The translations under genes and the position numbers were made by a program. 64,000 nt of DNA from Nevskiales bacterium (GTDB lineage Bacteria > Pseudomonadota > Gammaproteobacteria > Nevskiales > Nevskiaceae). Shown here piece after piece: positions 29,113-38,402 of the stretch. Position 1 is the stretch's first letter, and the number at the start of each line of letters is the position of its first letter. The notes beneath the pieces are model-generated. The model saw nothing but the letters and a program-made list of their open reading frames with translations, was not told the DNA's origin and did no database searches. The stretch covers positions 106,332-170,331 of the forward strand of contig JAQVDP010000010.1 of assembly GCA_028698335.1 (NCBI GenBank), in the 5' to 3' direction.

Positions 29113-29141
29113 ATTCTCGTGACTGAAACCGCCCCCGTCAA
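29113..29141 (-). promoter_or_regulatory. Sigma-70 promoter of the tRNA-Tyr-Gly-Thr-tuf transcript
   Basis: On the minus strand, TTGACG (29136-29141) and GAGAAT (29113-29118) are 17 nt apart. The stretch after the -10 is GC-rich, the kind of discriminator linked to stringent control of stable-RNA promoters. Initiation near 29105 would leave about 30 nt before tRNA-Tyr. Confidence 0.6.
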
Positions 29142-29242
29142 GCCAAAATTTCACCCAGGCATTTTCCGGGCATCCGTTCACGCCGCGTTTACACACAATC
29201 GCGACACTGCGGGTCTGCTCACATCCCCCGCGAGTCGCGCCA

Positions 29243-30405
29243 ATGTCGCTTCGTATTCGCCTCTCCCTGGTTCTGTCGATCGCCCTGGCGTGGCTCGCCG
29301 GCTGCAGCGGCAGCGACCCGGCTCCAATTGACGCGTCGTCCACCGGCGCCATCGGACACGTCTTCGTCATCGTCCTCGAAAACAAGGACTACGACGCCAC
29401 CTTCGCCGCCGACAGCCCCGCTCCCTATCTCGCCCGGACCCTGCCGGCCCAGGGCGCCATGCTCGAGAACTACTACGGCGTCGCCCACAACAGCCTTGGC
29501 AACTACATCGCGATGATCAGCGGACAGGGGCCCAACATCGCGACCCAGGCCGACTGCCTGCTCTACGAGGACTTCGTCGGCAGCGCGCCGGGCGTCCTGC
29601 ATCCGACGCAGGCGATCGGCCAGGGCTGCGTCTATCCGGCCACGGTCCCGAGCCTTCCGGACCAGTTCCGCGAGCGGGCCGCGCTGAACTGGCGCGGCTA
29701 CATGGAGGACATGGGCAACGACCCCCCCGCGAGGCGGCCAGCTGCGGCCACCCTCCGCTCAACCAGATCGACAACACACAGGCGGCAACCGCGACGGATC
29801 ACTATGCGACGCGCCACAATCCGTTCATGTACTTCCATTCGGTGATCGACGACCAGACCGAATGCGACGACCGCGTGGTGAATCTCGAGCAGCTCGACAC
29901 CGATCTGCAGTCCGTCGGCACGACCCCCAACTTCGCATTCATCACGCCGAACCTGTGCCACGACGGCCATGACGCGCCTTGCGCCAACGACGAACCAGGC
30001 GGACTCGAATCGATCAACGGCTTCCTGCAGGAATGGGTCCCGCGCATCCTCGCATCACCGGCATTCAAGCAGGACGGCCTGCTGATCGTGACCTTCGACG
30101 AGGCCGACAACTTCACCACCGACGCCAGCGCCTGCTGCAGTGGCAGCCCGACCCTCAATACGCCGCTGCCCGGAATCACCGGCCTCGGCGGCGGACGCGT
30201 CGGCGCGGTCCTGCTGTCGCCGTTCATCGCACCGGGCACGGTCTCGCAGACCGAATACAACCACTACTCGCTGCTGCACAGCGTCGAGGACATCTTCGGA
30301 CTGCCGTATCTGGGTTTCGCCGACGACGATCAGGCACGCAGCTTCGGCGCCGATGTGTTCACCCGCCGCCTGCCGGTGTTTCCGGCGCGGCCGACGGACG
30401 GCTGA
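29243..30405 (+). pseudogene. Secreted phosphoesterase/acid phosphatase-like lipoprotein, frameshifted
   Basis: The gene encodes a phosphoesterase-family (PF04185-type) protein with a lipoprotein signal (lipobox LAGC) and IGHVFVIVLENKDYD near the N-terminus, where the metal-binding Asn/Glu of the family lie. The frame breaks at a run of seven C (29722-29728): the first frame ends in unrelated residues after MEDMGNDP, while the continuing family sequence (HPPLNQIDNTQAATATDHYA, then MYFHSVIDDQTECDDRV and VTFDEADN) is in another frame to 30405. Adding one C restores one open frame of about 387 codons. It may be a sequencing error, a slippage site or a recent null mutation. It converges with hrpB, 6 nt away. 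Confidence 0.8.
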
Positions 30406-30411
30406 GCGCGC

Positions 30412-32898
30412 TCAGAGCCGCGGCTTGGCGCGTCGCGTCGGCGCGGCGCTGCGCGGGTCTTCCGGCCAGGGGTGTTTCGGATAGCGCCCCCGCAGCTCCT
30501 TGCGCACGTCGGCATAACCCGCCCCCCAGAAGCCCGCGAGGTCACGGGTGACCGCAACCGGCCGCTGTGCCGGCGACAACAGCTGCACGACCACGGGCAT
30601 GCGCCCGTCGTTCACGGCCGGCGTCTGCATGCAGCCGAACATCTCCTGCAGCTTGACCGCCAGCGCCGGCGGCTCCGGCGGGCGGTATTCCAGCACCAGC
30701 CGCGACCCCGACGGCACCGTCAGATGGGTTGGCGCCAGCCGCTGCAGAGCCTGCTGCCGGGCGTGGTCGAGCATTCCGGACAGGATGGCCGTCAGATCCA
30801 GCCGCGACAGGTGCTCGCGACGGCTCATGCCCTGCAGGTACGGCAACAGCCAATCGCCCATCGTCGCCGCCAGCGCGTCGTCACTGACGTCGGGCCAACC
30901 GTCGCCGTTCCGCCAGGCGCGCAGTGACAGCACCCGCGCCTGCCACTGCCGCGCGGCGGGAGTCCATGGCAGGCAGCCAATCCCGAGCTGGACGATGCCC
31001 TCGATCAGCGCGCGCGCGACGGCGTCGCCGGCATCAGCGGCCGGCAGCGGCGCCCGATCGAGCACGATCGCCCCGAGACGCTGGCGCCGCTCGGCGACGA
31101 CCGCGGCCGCCTGTGCATCCCAGGCAATCTGCGTGTCGTCGAGGATCGCGGCCGCATGATCGACACGGACCTGGGCGTCACTGATCGCCGCGGCGAGGCG
31201 GATGCGTCGCGCCCCGCTGCCAGCTGCGCTCCACTGCGCGATCGCCAGCCACGGCGCCTGCGCCAGCGGATCACCCTCCGCGAGACGCGCCTCGCCGCCG
31301 TCGACGCACAGATAGGCCACCTCGCGGACTCCCCGGATGCCCGGACGACGCCGAGCGAGCCGCTCCGGAAACCCCCAGCCAACGACCCGGGCGATCGCGT
31401 CGGCGTCCGGCGCCCGCGCCGGCTCGACGCCGACGATGCCCGCCAGCTGTTTCGCGCTGTCGCGCACGCGCCGGAGCTGTGCCGGATCGGCACGACCCGC
31501 GGCGCAGGCCTGCACCGGTGCCACCAGATCCAGCGCTCCGGCCGGCCGCTCGTCGAGCACCGCCGCCACCCATACCGCGACACCGGCCAGCCCCTGCGCC
31601 TGCGCGGTGAGCAGCATGTGCCCGCGCCGCGGATGCACAGGCAGCCGCGAGAGGGCACGCCCGTGCTCGGTGATGCGTCCGGCGGCATCGACCGCCCCCA
31701 GCTCGAGGAGCCGGTCCTGCGCATAACGCCAGGCACTCTCGGGCGGCTGATCCAGCAAGGCCAGGTGCCCGGGGTCATCCGCGCCCCAGGCGGCAAGTTC
31801 GAGCGCGAAACGGGTCAGATCGACCGCCAGGATCTCCGGCGTGTCATGTAGCGCCAGACCGCCATGCTGCTCCGCGCTCCACAGCCGGTAACACACCCCT
31901 GGGCCGAGTCGCCCGGCGCGGCCGGCGCGCTGATCGGCGGACGCCCGCGACACCCGCTGCGTATCGAGACGATCGGCGCCCAGGCCGAGATCGAAGCGCG
32001 CGACCCGGACCAGACCGCCGTCGACGACCGTGCTGACGCCCTCGACGGTCAGACTGGTCTGGGCCAGATTGGTCGACAGGATGACCTTGCGCCGTCCCGC
32101 CGCATCCGGCGTCAGCGCGGCGTCCTGATCCTGCGCCGACAGTTCGCCATACAGGGGATAGACGCCGATCCGTTCGGTCAGTCGCAGCCGCAGGATCCGC
32201 TCGGCGTCACGGATCTCGCGGGCGCCCGGAAGAAAGGCCAGCACGTCGCCCTCGGTCTCCTGCAATGCACCGGCCACCGCCTCGGCGACCGCCGAGGCAT
32301 GATCCGCGCGCGCGCGCGCGGGGCGGAATCGCAGGTCGACCGGATACAGCTGCCCCGCGCTCTCGACCACCGGCGCATCGCCCAGCAGGCGCGCGACGCG
32401 CTGTGTATCCAGCGTCGCCGACATCACCAGGATGCGCAGATCCGGGCGCAGGTTCTCGCGCGCGTCGAGTGCAAGGGCGAGGGCCAGATCCGCATCCAGC
32501 GAACGCTCGTGGAACTCGTCGAAGATCAACAGGCCGACCTCGGGCAACTCCGGATCGGCCTGCAGGCGGCGCGCCAGCACGCCCTCGGTCACGACTTCGA
32601 TCCGCGTACGGCGGCTCAGCTTGCGCTCGAAGCGCACCTGATACCCCACCGTCCCGCCGACCGCTTCACCGAGCAGGCTCGCCATGCGCCGGGCCGCCGC
32701 TCGTGCCGCGACACGACGCGGCTCCAGCATCACGATGCGGCGACCCTCGAGCCACCCGGCATCCAGCAACGCCAGCGGGACCACCGTGGTTTTCCCCGAC
32801 CCGGGCGGCGCCGCCAGCACCGCCGAACCGCGATGCAGCGCGGCTCGCAGATCTGCGAGCCGTTCGAGAACGGGAAGTTGCGGCAGGGAGACGGACAT
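30412..32898 (-). CDS. hrpB: ATP-dependent RNA helicase HrpB
   Basis: HrpB is a DEAH-family RNA helicase of uncertain cellular role. The start at 32898 gives 828 residues, near the usual 820. Walker A APPGSGKTT is at residues 30-38, DEFH (HrpB version of DEAH) at 127-130, followed by SATLD, the helicase C domain and a C-terminal HrpB domain with the GVCYRLWS and basic tail. A start at 32913 would add five residues. It lies 61 nt after the DUF4282 gene and may end that operon. Confidence 0.93.
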   Translation of the reverse strand: MSVSLPQLPVLERLADLRAALHRGSAVLAAPPGSGKTTVVPLALLDAGWLEGRRIVMLEPRRVAARAAARRMASLLGEAVGGTVGYQVRFERKLSRRTRIEVVTEGVLARRLQADPELPEVGLLIFDEFHERSLDADLALALALDARENLRPDLRILVMSATLDTQRVARLLGDAPVVESAGQLYPVDLRFRPARARADHASAVAEAVAGALQETEGDVLAFLPGAREIRDAERILRLRLTERIGVYPLYGELSAQDQDAALTPDAAGRRKVILSTNLAQTSLTVEGVSTVVDGGLVRVARFDLGLGADRLDTQRVSRASADQRAGRAGRLGPGVCYRLWSAEQHGGLALHDTPEILAVDLTRFALELAAWGADDPGHLALLDQPPESAWRYAQDRLLELGAVDAAGRITEHGRALSRLPVHPRRGHMLLTAQAQGLAGVAVWVAAVLDERPAGALDLVAPVQACAAGRADPAQLRRVRDSAKQLAGIVGVEPARAPDADAIARVVGWGFPERLARRRPGIRGVREVAYLCVDGGEARLAEGDPLAQAPWLAIAQWSAAGSGARRIRLAAAISDAQVRVDHAAAILDDTQIAWDAQAAAVVAERRQRLGAIVLDRAPLPAADAGDAVARALIEGIVQLGIGCLPWTPAARQWQARVLSLRAWRNGDGWPDVSDDALAATMGDWLLPYLQGMSRREHLSRLDLTAILSGMLDHARQQALQRLAPTHLTVPSGSRLVLEYRPPEPPALAVKLQEMFGCMQTPAVNDGRMPVVVQLLSPAQRPVAVTRDLAGFWGAGYADVRKELRGRYPKHPWPEDPRSAAPTRRAKPRL

Positions 32899-32959
32899 CG
32901 ATCGGCGGCGCAAAGCAACCAGTTTACAGGCCGCCGCGGGGACGCCGTCAGCCCGGGAA

Positions 32960-33274
32960 TCAGTCCGCTTCGGACGACGGCGCGTGCCGCGTCGCCGCGA
33001 CCAGCTCGCCGAGACGCTCGTGGATGCCGAAGGCCACCATCCACAACTCGCAGAGCACGCGCCAGATCAGCAGCAGGACCGCGGCGCCGGCCACCGCCAG
33101 CAAGACCCCCAGGATGCCGCCGTCGCTACCGCCGACGAGCGCCCTGAAAGCGCGCTGCACCCCGACGCCGACGATCGCCAGCGCACCGGCCCAGTAGACG
33201 AATCTGATCAGATACGGCGCGAGCATCACCCGGAAGCCGAGCAGGTCGGCGAGTTTGAACGACTGCCGCGCCAT
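32960..33274 (-). CDS. DUF4282-domain membrane protein
   Basis: A 104-residue protein with an N-terminal soluble stretch and two hydrophobic segments (about residues 22-46 and 52-80). The LAPYLIRFVYWAG and RVLCELWMVAFGIHERL segments are typical of DUF4282, a family of small inner-membrane proteins without known function. It starts 2 nt after the TadG-like stop, so it is probably translated with it. Confidence 0.75.
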   Translation of the reverse strand: MARQSFKLADLLGFRVMLAPYLIRFVYWAGALAIVGVGVQRAFRALVGGSDGGILGVLLAVAGAAVLLLIWRVLCELWMVAFGIHERLGELVAATRHAPSSEAD

Positions 33275-33276
33275 GG

Positions 33277-35442
33277 CTATTCGACCAGACCGACCTGACC
33301 GCAGCCGACGGCGATCATCTCGACGTCGTTCTTGCCGAGCTGGATTCCGAGCAGGTCGTCGAGCACCGATCCGAGCAGGTTGCCCACCGGATCGAGCAGC
33401 GCCCCCAGCAGATCCAGCAGCGGATCCAGCAACACCTGCAGGAAGTTCGGATTGTCGCTGGTCGGTCCGTCCAGCAGTTCAGACGTCAGCTCGTTGCGGA
33501 TGCAGCTGTTGTAGCTGTCGACGTTGCCCTGATTGGCCAGTGGCCCGGTGATCCCGGCCCCCAGCCAGCAACTGCCACCGATGATCGCGTCACTGAGGCC
33601 CGAGTAGTAGCCGACGCCATTGGCCCAGTTGGTCCAGTCGTTGGTCGGCCAGCAGATCAGGCCGAGCAGACAGCCCTGCGAATCGCGATTGATGTCGGCA
33701 TTGAGGCGATCGACCAGGGCATGGGTGTTATAGGCCCCGTCCGGGCCCAGCAGTCCCAGCTGCGCCACCGGCAGCGAACCCAGGCTGTCGGCACCGATGC
33801 CCAGGTAGTAGTCCGCCAACGACTGAGCGGCGGCCTCATTCTCCGCACCGGTCCACGCGGTCTGCGTCGGGGAGCCCAGCAGCTCGCCGAGCAGGCGCAG
33901 CAATTCGTCGACCAGCTGTGCGACGGTGCTGCCGAGATTGATCGGATTGCCCGGCGTGGTCCAGGACTCGCCCGCCCGCAACGGCGGCGATTCCTGCGGC
34001 AGGGTGTAGTCGTAGTAATCCGAATCGGCGTCGAGCAGGTCCAGCGAAATGTGGTTGTGGACCTTGATCAGCCCGAGCACGCTGATCAGGGTCTCATTGC
34101 CGATCGTGTCGCAGATCGGCGTCCGGGTCGAGAACGGATCCCCATCGGCCTTGCCGACGCAGAGTTCCGCGACCGAGGACTCGACCCTGATCGTCGCGGT
34201 GCTTTCGCGATGCGGAACTTCGCAGACGATATCGGTGATCGTGCCCTTGGCCCGCCCGATGTCGACGAACAGCGGCAGGTGAATGCGGGTCCCCAGCAAC
34301 TCCAGCAATCCGCCAACCAGCCCGCCGGCGGTGTCGATATCGGCGTAGAGGCGGACCTGAGCGTTGTAGGCGGTCGCACCGACCCCGCCGATCGCGATCG
34401 ACGGCGGCTCGATGATCCCCGACTGGATCCGCAGGAGATTGGGCAGCACGCCGGGAATCGCGACCGAGAGATTTGGGATCGAGACGGCGTGACCCGAAGT
34501 GCCCACGCCGACCGCGGCGGCGATGATGTCGAGCACATTGACGCCGACGTCGAGCGCCGACCCCGTCGTCGCGTCCGGCGCGACGATGGACGCGAACAGG
34601 CCCGGGACACCGTCCCCGCCCGGGGGCGTGCCCAGCGGAATCTGGATATTGGCCGCGTTGAGGCCCAGCTTTGCCGACAACAGACTCAGCAACTGCGCGT
34701 TGAGGCCCAGCAGCTCGTTGTGGCCAGCCAGCGTCAGGGCGGTGTCGAGCAGAAAGCCCAGCGAGACCTGCTCGGCCACCAGAAGGTCGTTGACCGTCCC
34801 GATGTCCGCACCGAGATCCAGCGGCAACCCCAGCGCCTGCAGCAGGCCCGATGCCGAGACCTGCGCATTGGCCAGGCCGTTGTAGCCGATCAGCGACGCT
34901 TCCAGCGGAATGCCGACGGCGCCCAGCACCACGCCCAATGGGCTGTCGTTGCTGACATCGATGACCGTCGAACCGATCGAGAACGACGCCAGCGGCGCCT
35001 GCTGGATGGCGATCGCCTCGGCCTTGATCACGGTCGGCGGGAAGAACGACAGGAACCGCGGCGGCGTGCCCCTGACGGTTGCGCGCACCGCGTTGGCGGA
35101 CGCCCCGGTATTGGCGGCGAATCCGTCCCCGGACGCCCAGATCCCGCACTGAACGTCCTCCGGGCCCGGAGTATCGTGCTGGCGACCGACCAGGTTCTGA
35201 TTGATCAGATCGGTCGCCTCCGACACCGCAGCGCCGCAGCGCGACGCGGTCCGGTCCCACAACTCGGCGGCACCGGCCAGCGCCGCGAGGTCGGCAGTCT
35301 TCTGGTACTCACGCTTGTAGTAGTACAGGAAGCCGATATTGGTGATCGACAGCATGATCACGCCCATGCTGATGCCCAGCGCGGCGAACAGAATCACCGA
35401 TCCACGCTGTCGATTGGCTCCGGGAAAATGTGTGTGCCTCAT
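33277..35442 (-). CDS. TadG-like (Flp pilus-associated) envelope protein
   Basis: A 721-residue protein with one N-terminal membrane helix (about residues 15-40) followed by KREYQKTADLAALAGAAEL, the signature of TadG-like N-terminal domains. The rest is predicted periplasmic, rich in Leu, Gly, Asp and Ala. The last 50 residues contain a repeated Leu-Asp pattern (LLDPLLDLLGALLD). It lies 21 nt after a TadE-like gene. No TadA ATPase, secretin or prepilin gene is in the window, so its assembly partners must be elsewhere or absent. Confidence 0.8.
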   Translation of the reverse strand: MRHTHFPGANRQRGSVILFAALGISMGVIMLSITNIGFLYYYKREYQKTADLAALAGAAELWDRTASRCGAAVSEATDLINQNLVGRQHDTPGPEDVQCGIWASGDGFAANTGASANAVRATVRGTPPRFLSFFPPTVIKAEAIAIQQAPLASFSIGSTVIDVSNDSPLGVVLGAVGIPLEASLIGYNGLANAQVSASGLLQALGLPLDLGADIGTVNDLLVAEQVSLGFLLDTALTLAGHNELLGLNAQLLSLLSAKLGLNAANIQIPLGTPPGGDGVPGLFASIVAPDATTGSALDVGVNVLDIIAAAVGVGTSGHAVSIPNLSVAIPGVLPNLLRIQSGIIEPPSIAIGGVGATAYNAQVRLYADIDTAGGLVGGLLELLGTRIHLPLFVDIGRAKGTITDIVCEVPHRESTATIRVESSVAELCVGKADGDPFSTRTPICDTIGNETLISVLGLIKVHNHISLDLLDADSDYYDYTLPQESPPLRAGESWTTPGNPINLGSTVAQLVDELLRLLGELLGSPTQTAWTGAENEAAAQSLADYYLGIGADSLGSLPVAQLGLLGPDGAYNTHALVDRLNADINRDSQGCLLGLICWPTNDWTNWANGVGYYSGLSDAIIGGSCWLGAGITGPLANQGNVDSYNSCIRNELTSELLDGPTSDNPNFLQVLLDPLLDLLGALLDPVGNLLGSVLDDLLGIQLGKNDVEMIAVGCGQVGLVE

Positions 35443-35463
35443 CAGACGCCCCCGTCCACCTGC

Positions 35464-35988
35464 CTAGATTAGCTGCACGGTCGCGCAGGCCGTGAGCTGG
35501 TCGGGCATCCATGTCTCGAACACGCCAAAGCCCGGAAGGTCGATCGAAGGCAGGATGCGCGTTCCCGCAGTGTCGTTGTACGGAAGCCGCACCGTGACGG
35601 AAACCCGGCCCGCGGCTGCGGCACCGCTGCACGACAGATCGGGCTGCACCTGGATCTGGGTCTGCGCAGACTCCATCAGCCAGGTCTTGCGCGCAGCGAA
35701 ATCCCCCCCGACCGCCGAGGGCACGATGACCGAAGCCACGAGCGACCGCACCACTTCCTCGAGCACCGGCGCGTAGTCGACCGCAGTGTCCTCGTCCGGC
35801 TCCGGCACGAAGGTGACCGCGCGGGCGCCGTCGGATGCAGCCCGTGACACGATCTGCTGGGTGTAGAACACCCCGCCGAAGGTGACGACGCCGTAGAGCA
35901 GGATCAGCAGGATCGGCAACGACAACGCCATCTCCAGCGCGGCCGCGCCGCGCTGGAGATGGCGGGACTGCTTGAATGCGGCGCTCAT
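35464..35988 (-). CDS. TadE-like pseudopilin 1
   Basis: The product has 174 residues, starting MSAAFKQSRHLQRGAAALEM. The sequence before E19 and the following helix (about 20-42) match TadE-like pseudopilins, which are processed by a TadV-type peptidase. The remainder is periplasmic with two distant Cys (Ser-Cys-Ser and Ala-Cys-Ala). Its ATG overlaps the stop of the next TadE-like gene upstream by 4 nt. A start here rather than further upstream follows from that junction. Confidence 0.85.
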   Translation of the reverse strand: MSAAFKQSRHLQRGAAALEMALSLPILLILLYGVVTFGGVFYTQQIVSRAASDGARAVTFVPEPDEDTAVDYAPVLEEVVRSLVASVIVPSAVGGDFAARKTWLMESAQTQIQVQPDLSCSGAAAAGRVSVTVRLPYNDTAGTRILPSIDLPGFGVFETWMPDQLTACATVQLI

Positions 35989-36545
35989 ATCGACAGGGTC
36001 CGTCCGTCCAGCAGCACCCGCGCCTGCCCGACCAGCCGATCCGGCACGATCAGACCGAATCCGGGCAGCGACGGCAGGATCGGCTGCGCCGCATACGGAA
36101 ACTGCACCGTCACCACGATCTGGCAGATGTCCGTCAGAGAGGTCCCGCAGCTGGTGACCGGCCCGGCGGCCCCGGAACAGTCGGCCGAGCCCGCGTCGCC
36201 GCTCAGGCACACCTGTGCCGAAACCGTCGGGGCCGTCCAGCCATTCATCCAGCTGGCCTGCTGCCGCGCGGTCGACTCGGCGACACTGATCCGGCTCGCA
36301 ACCTGCGCGGCGAAACGTTCGTCCGCCGTCATGGCGGCGGCCCCGTCGATGGTCTGATAGCGCAGGGCGGCGCGCGCACCTTCCTCGGCGGAGTGCTGCA
36401 AGCCCATGCGTATGGTGAAAATCAGGGTGTAGGTCAGCAGCCCGTAGAACAGCAGGAACACCACCGGGAACACGAACGCGAATTCGACGATCGTGGCTCC
36501 GGTCTGGCCCCGGGGGCCGGCTTTGCGCGGGTGTCGCCTCGGCAT
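35985..36545 (-). CDS. TadE-like pseudopilin 2
   Basis: The product has 186 residues, starting MPRRHPRKAGPRGQTGATIV, with E21 at the pseudopilin processing region and a helix at about 22-44. The periplasmic part has four Cys (SAQVCLSG, SADCSG, TSCGTS, DICQIV), probably two disulfides. A second ATG at 36566 would add seven residues. It is the first gene of the TadE-TadE-TadG-DUF4282 set, 157 nt after coaX. Confidence 0.82.
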   Translation of the reverse strand: MPRRHPRKAGPRGQTGATIVEFAFVFPVVFLLFYGLLTYTLIFTIRMGLQHSAEEGARAALRYQTIDGAAAMTADERFAAQVASRISVAESTARQQASWMNGWTAPTVSAQVCLSGDAGSADCSGAAGPVTSCGTSLTDICQIVVTVQFPYAAQPILPSLPGFGLIVPDRLVGQARVLLDGRTLSI

Positions 36546-36702
36546 GGCTGGTCTTCGTCTGTCCATGAACACTGTCGCACCGTGTCTTCCATGACCGCAA
36601 TCCTTCGCGGCGCATGTTCCTGATGGACAGACAATGGCAGCTATCGACAGGACACGCCACGGACCGCCTGTCGAGCGGGTCGATTTGGCCGACGAAACGC
36701 CT

Positions 36703-37425
36703 TCAGCCGGTCCCCGCCAGGTGCAACAGGCCCTCCAGGACCAGATCGGGACGCAGTTCCCAGCTTCCTTCCAGATGGGACCGGAGCGTGCTCGCGTCAC
36801 CACCGGTGATCACCCGGCGCGCCTGCACCCCGGCGACCCGCGCGGCACGATCGATCGCACCCAGACAGGCGAGCATCGCGCCCTGACGCACGCAGGCCTC
36901 GGTGTCCCTTCCAAGTCCTTGACCATATTCGTTTTTCCAGGAGCGAACCGGAAACCGCGTCCGCCCCAGCACGGCGCGCTGCTGGGTTTCGAGCCCCGCC
37001 GCGATCACGCCCCCGAGATGCGTCCCGGAACCGTCGACGCAATCGACGGTGAGCGCCGTCCCCGCATCGACCACGCAGAAGGCACTGGGAGACTCGGCCC
37101 ACAACGCGGCCATCGCCAGCCAGCGGTCGACTCCGAGCCGATGCGGCTCGGTATAGGCGTTATGCAGGCCCATCCAGTGCGCGGACGTGCGCGCGTAGCG
37201 CGGCGCCGTACCGAAGCGCTGCTGCAACGCTGTCGACAGCGCCAGTTCGTGATCCGGACCGGTCACATGCGCGACCCATACGGCATCGGGTCCGTCGATC
37301 CCGAGCTGCGTGAGTGCCGCGGCCGGATCGCCGTGGTGCTCGGTCGCGCCACTGCGCGTCAGGCGCGCGCCATCCGCCAGGCCCCACTTCAGGCGGGTAT
37401 TGCCGATATCCAGTAGCAGCTTCAC
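36703..37425 (-). CDS. coaX: Type III pantothenate kinase, GTG start
   Basis: CoaX phosphorylates pantothenate in CoA synthesis and is a member of the ASKHA fold. The product has 240 residues. D6 in LLDIGNT, GVDRW (98-102) with its catalytic Asp, and VVDAGTALT (118-125) are the family motifs. The GTG start overlaps the birA stop in a GTGA junction. The birA-coaX pair is typical of Pseudomonas and relatives. Confidence 0.95.
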   Translation of the reverse strand: MKLLLDIGNTRLKWGLADGARLTRSGATEHHGDPAAALTQLGIDGPDAVWVAHVTGPDHELALSTALQQRFGTAPRYARTSAHWMGLHNAYTEPHRLGVDRWLAMAALWAESPSAFCVVDAGTALTVDCVDGSGTHLGGVIAAGLETQQRAVLGRTRFPVRSWKNEYGQGLGRDTEACVRQGAMLACLGAIDRAARVAGVQARRVITGGDASTLRSHLEGSWELRPDLVLEGLLHLAGTG

Positions 37426-38402
37426 GCCAGCCTCATGCTCAGTTCGCCCGAATACAGATGCTCACGCCGCCCGTCCGACTCGACGATCAGCGCCCCGTCG
37501 GCGTCGACGCCACAGGCGCGGACGACGCGATCGGCCTGGCCCTGCAGGACCCGGATCATCCGCCCCTCCGCGACATCGAAACCCTGCCAGCGCCGCTGCC
37601 ACGGCGCAAAGCCGCTGGTCGCGTACCCAGCGAGCAGCTCATGGAGGGCCCGCAGCAGATCGGCCGCCAGCGCATTGCGCCCGAGCGGCTCGCGGCCGGC
37701 GTCCCGCAGCGCGTCATCGAGGTTGATCCACGGCTGATGCACCGCTTCGGCGACGTCGCTGCGCATGCAGAGATTGAGACCGATCCCGATCACAATGCGA
37801 CAGGCACCCGCCCCTTCTCCGCGATGTTCGAGCAGAATGCCGCCGAGTTTGCGGTCGCCGACGACGATGTCGTTCGGCCACTTCAGCCCGACCGCATCCA
37901 GGCCGGCCCGCCGCAGGACCTCCGCGCACACCACGCCGACGGCCAGCGGCAGGGCACCGAGCTGCGGCGGCATCGCATCGAAGGACCAGGCCAGCGACAG
38001 CGCCAGCTGAGCGCCGAACGGCGACAGCCATTGCCGCCCCCTGCGCCCGCGGGCGGCGCTTTGATACTCGGCGAGGATCACCTGGGGATCCTGCTGCGCC
38101 GGCGCCGCCATGATCCGGGTATTGGTCGAATCGGTCACCGGCAGCACCGTCACCGCCATTGCCGGGACGGCTGCGCGCAGCCTCTCGGGATCGAGCCGCT
38201 CGAGCGGCGTCGCCAGGCGATACCCAAGCCCCTGGCGTCCTTCGACCGACAACTGCCAGTCGGCCAGGCGCGCGATGCGCTTGGCCAGGGCCGCACGGCT
38301 GATACCGGCGACCGCGGCCAGCGCCTCGCCCGAATGCCACTGGCCGTCGGCGAGCCGATCGACCAGCACCAGCAGCTCGTCGTCGCTCAGGGCCTGTGCC
38401 AT
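37422..38402 (-). CDS. birA: Bifunctional biotin ligase/biotin operon repressor
   Basis: BirA activates biotin and attaches it to acetyl-CoA carboxylase; with a DNA-binding domain it also represses biotin genes. The product has 326 residues. A winged helix-turn-helix (about 8-65) precedes the catalytic domain with GRRGRQW (119-125) and KWPNDIVVGDRKLGGIL (174-190), then the C-terminal SH3-like domain. The start at 38402 overlaps plsY by 16 nt; the frame remains open upstream but would run deep into plsY. The HTH is present, so this is the repressor form. Confidence 0.93.
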   Translation of the reverse strand: MAQALSDDELLVLVDRLADGQWHSGEALAAVAGISRAALAKRIARLADWQLSVEGRQGLGYRLATPLERLDPERLRAAVPAMAVTVLPVTDSTNTRIMAAPAQQDPQVILAEYQSAARGRRGRQWLSPFGAQLALSLAWSFDAMPPQLGALPLAVGVVCAEVLRRAGLDAVGLKWPNDIVVGDRKLGGILLEHRGEGAGACRIVIGIGLNLCMRSDVAEAVHQPWINLDDALRDAGREPLGRNALAADLLRALHELLAGYATSGFAPWQRRWQGFDVAEGRMIRVLQGQADRVVRACGVDADGALIVESDGRREHLYSGELSMRLA

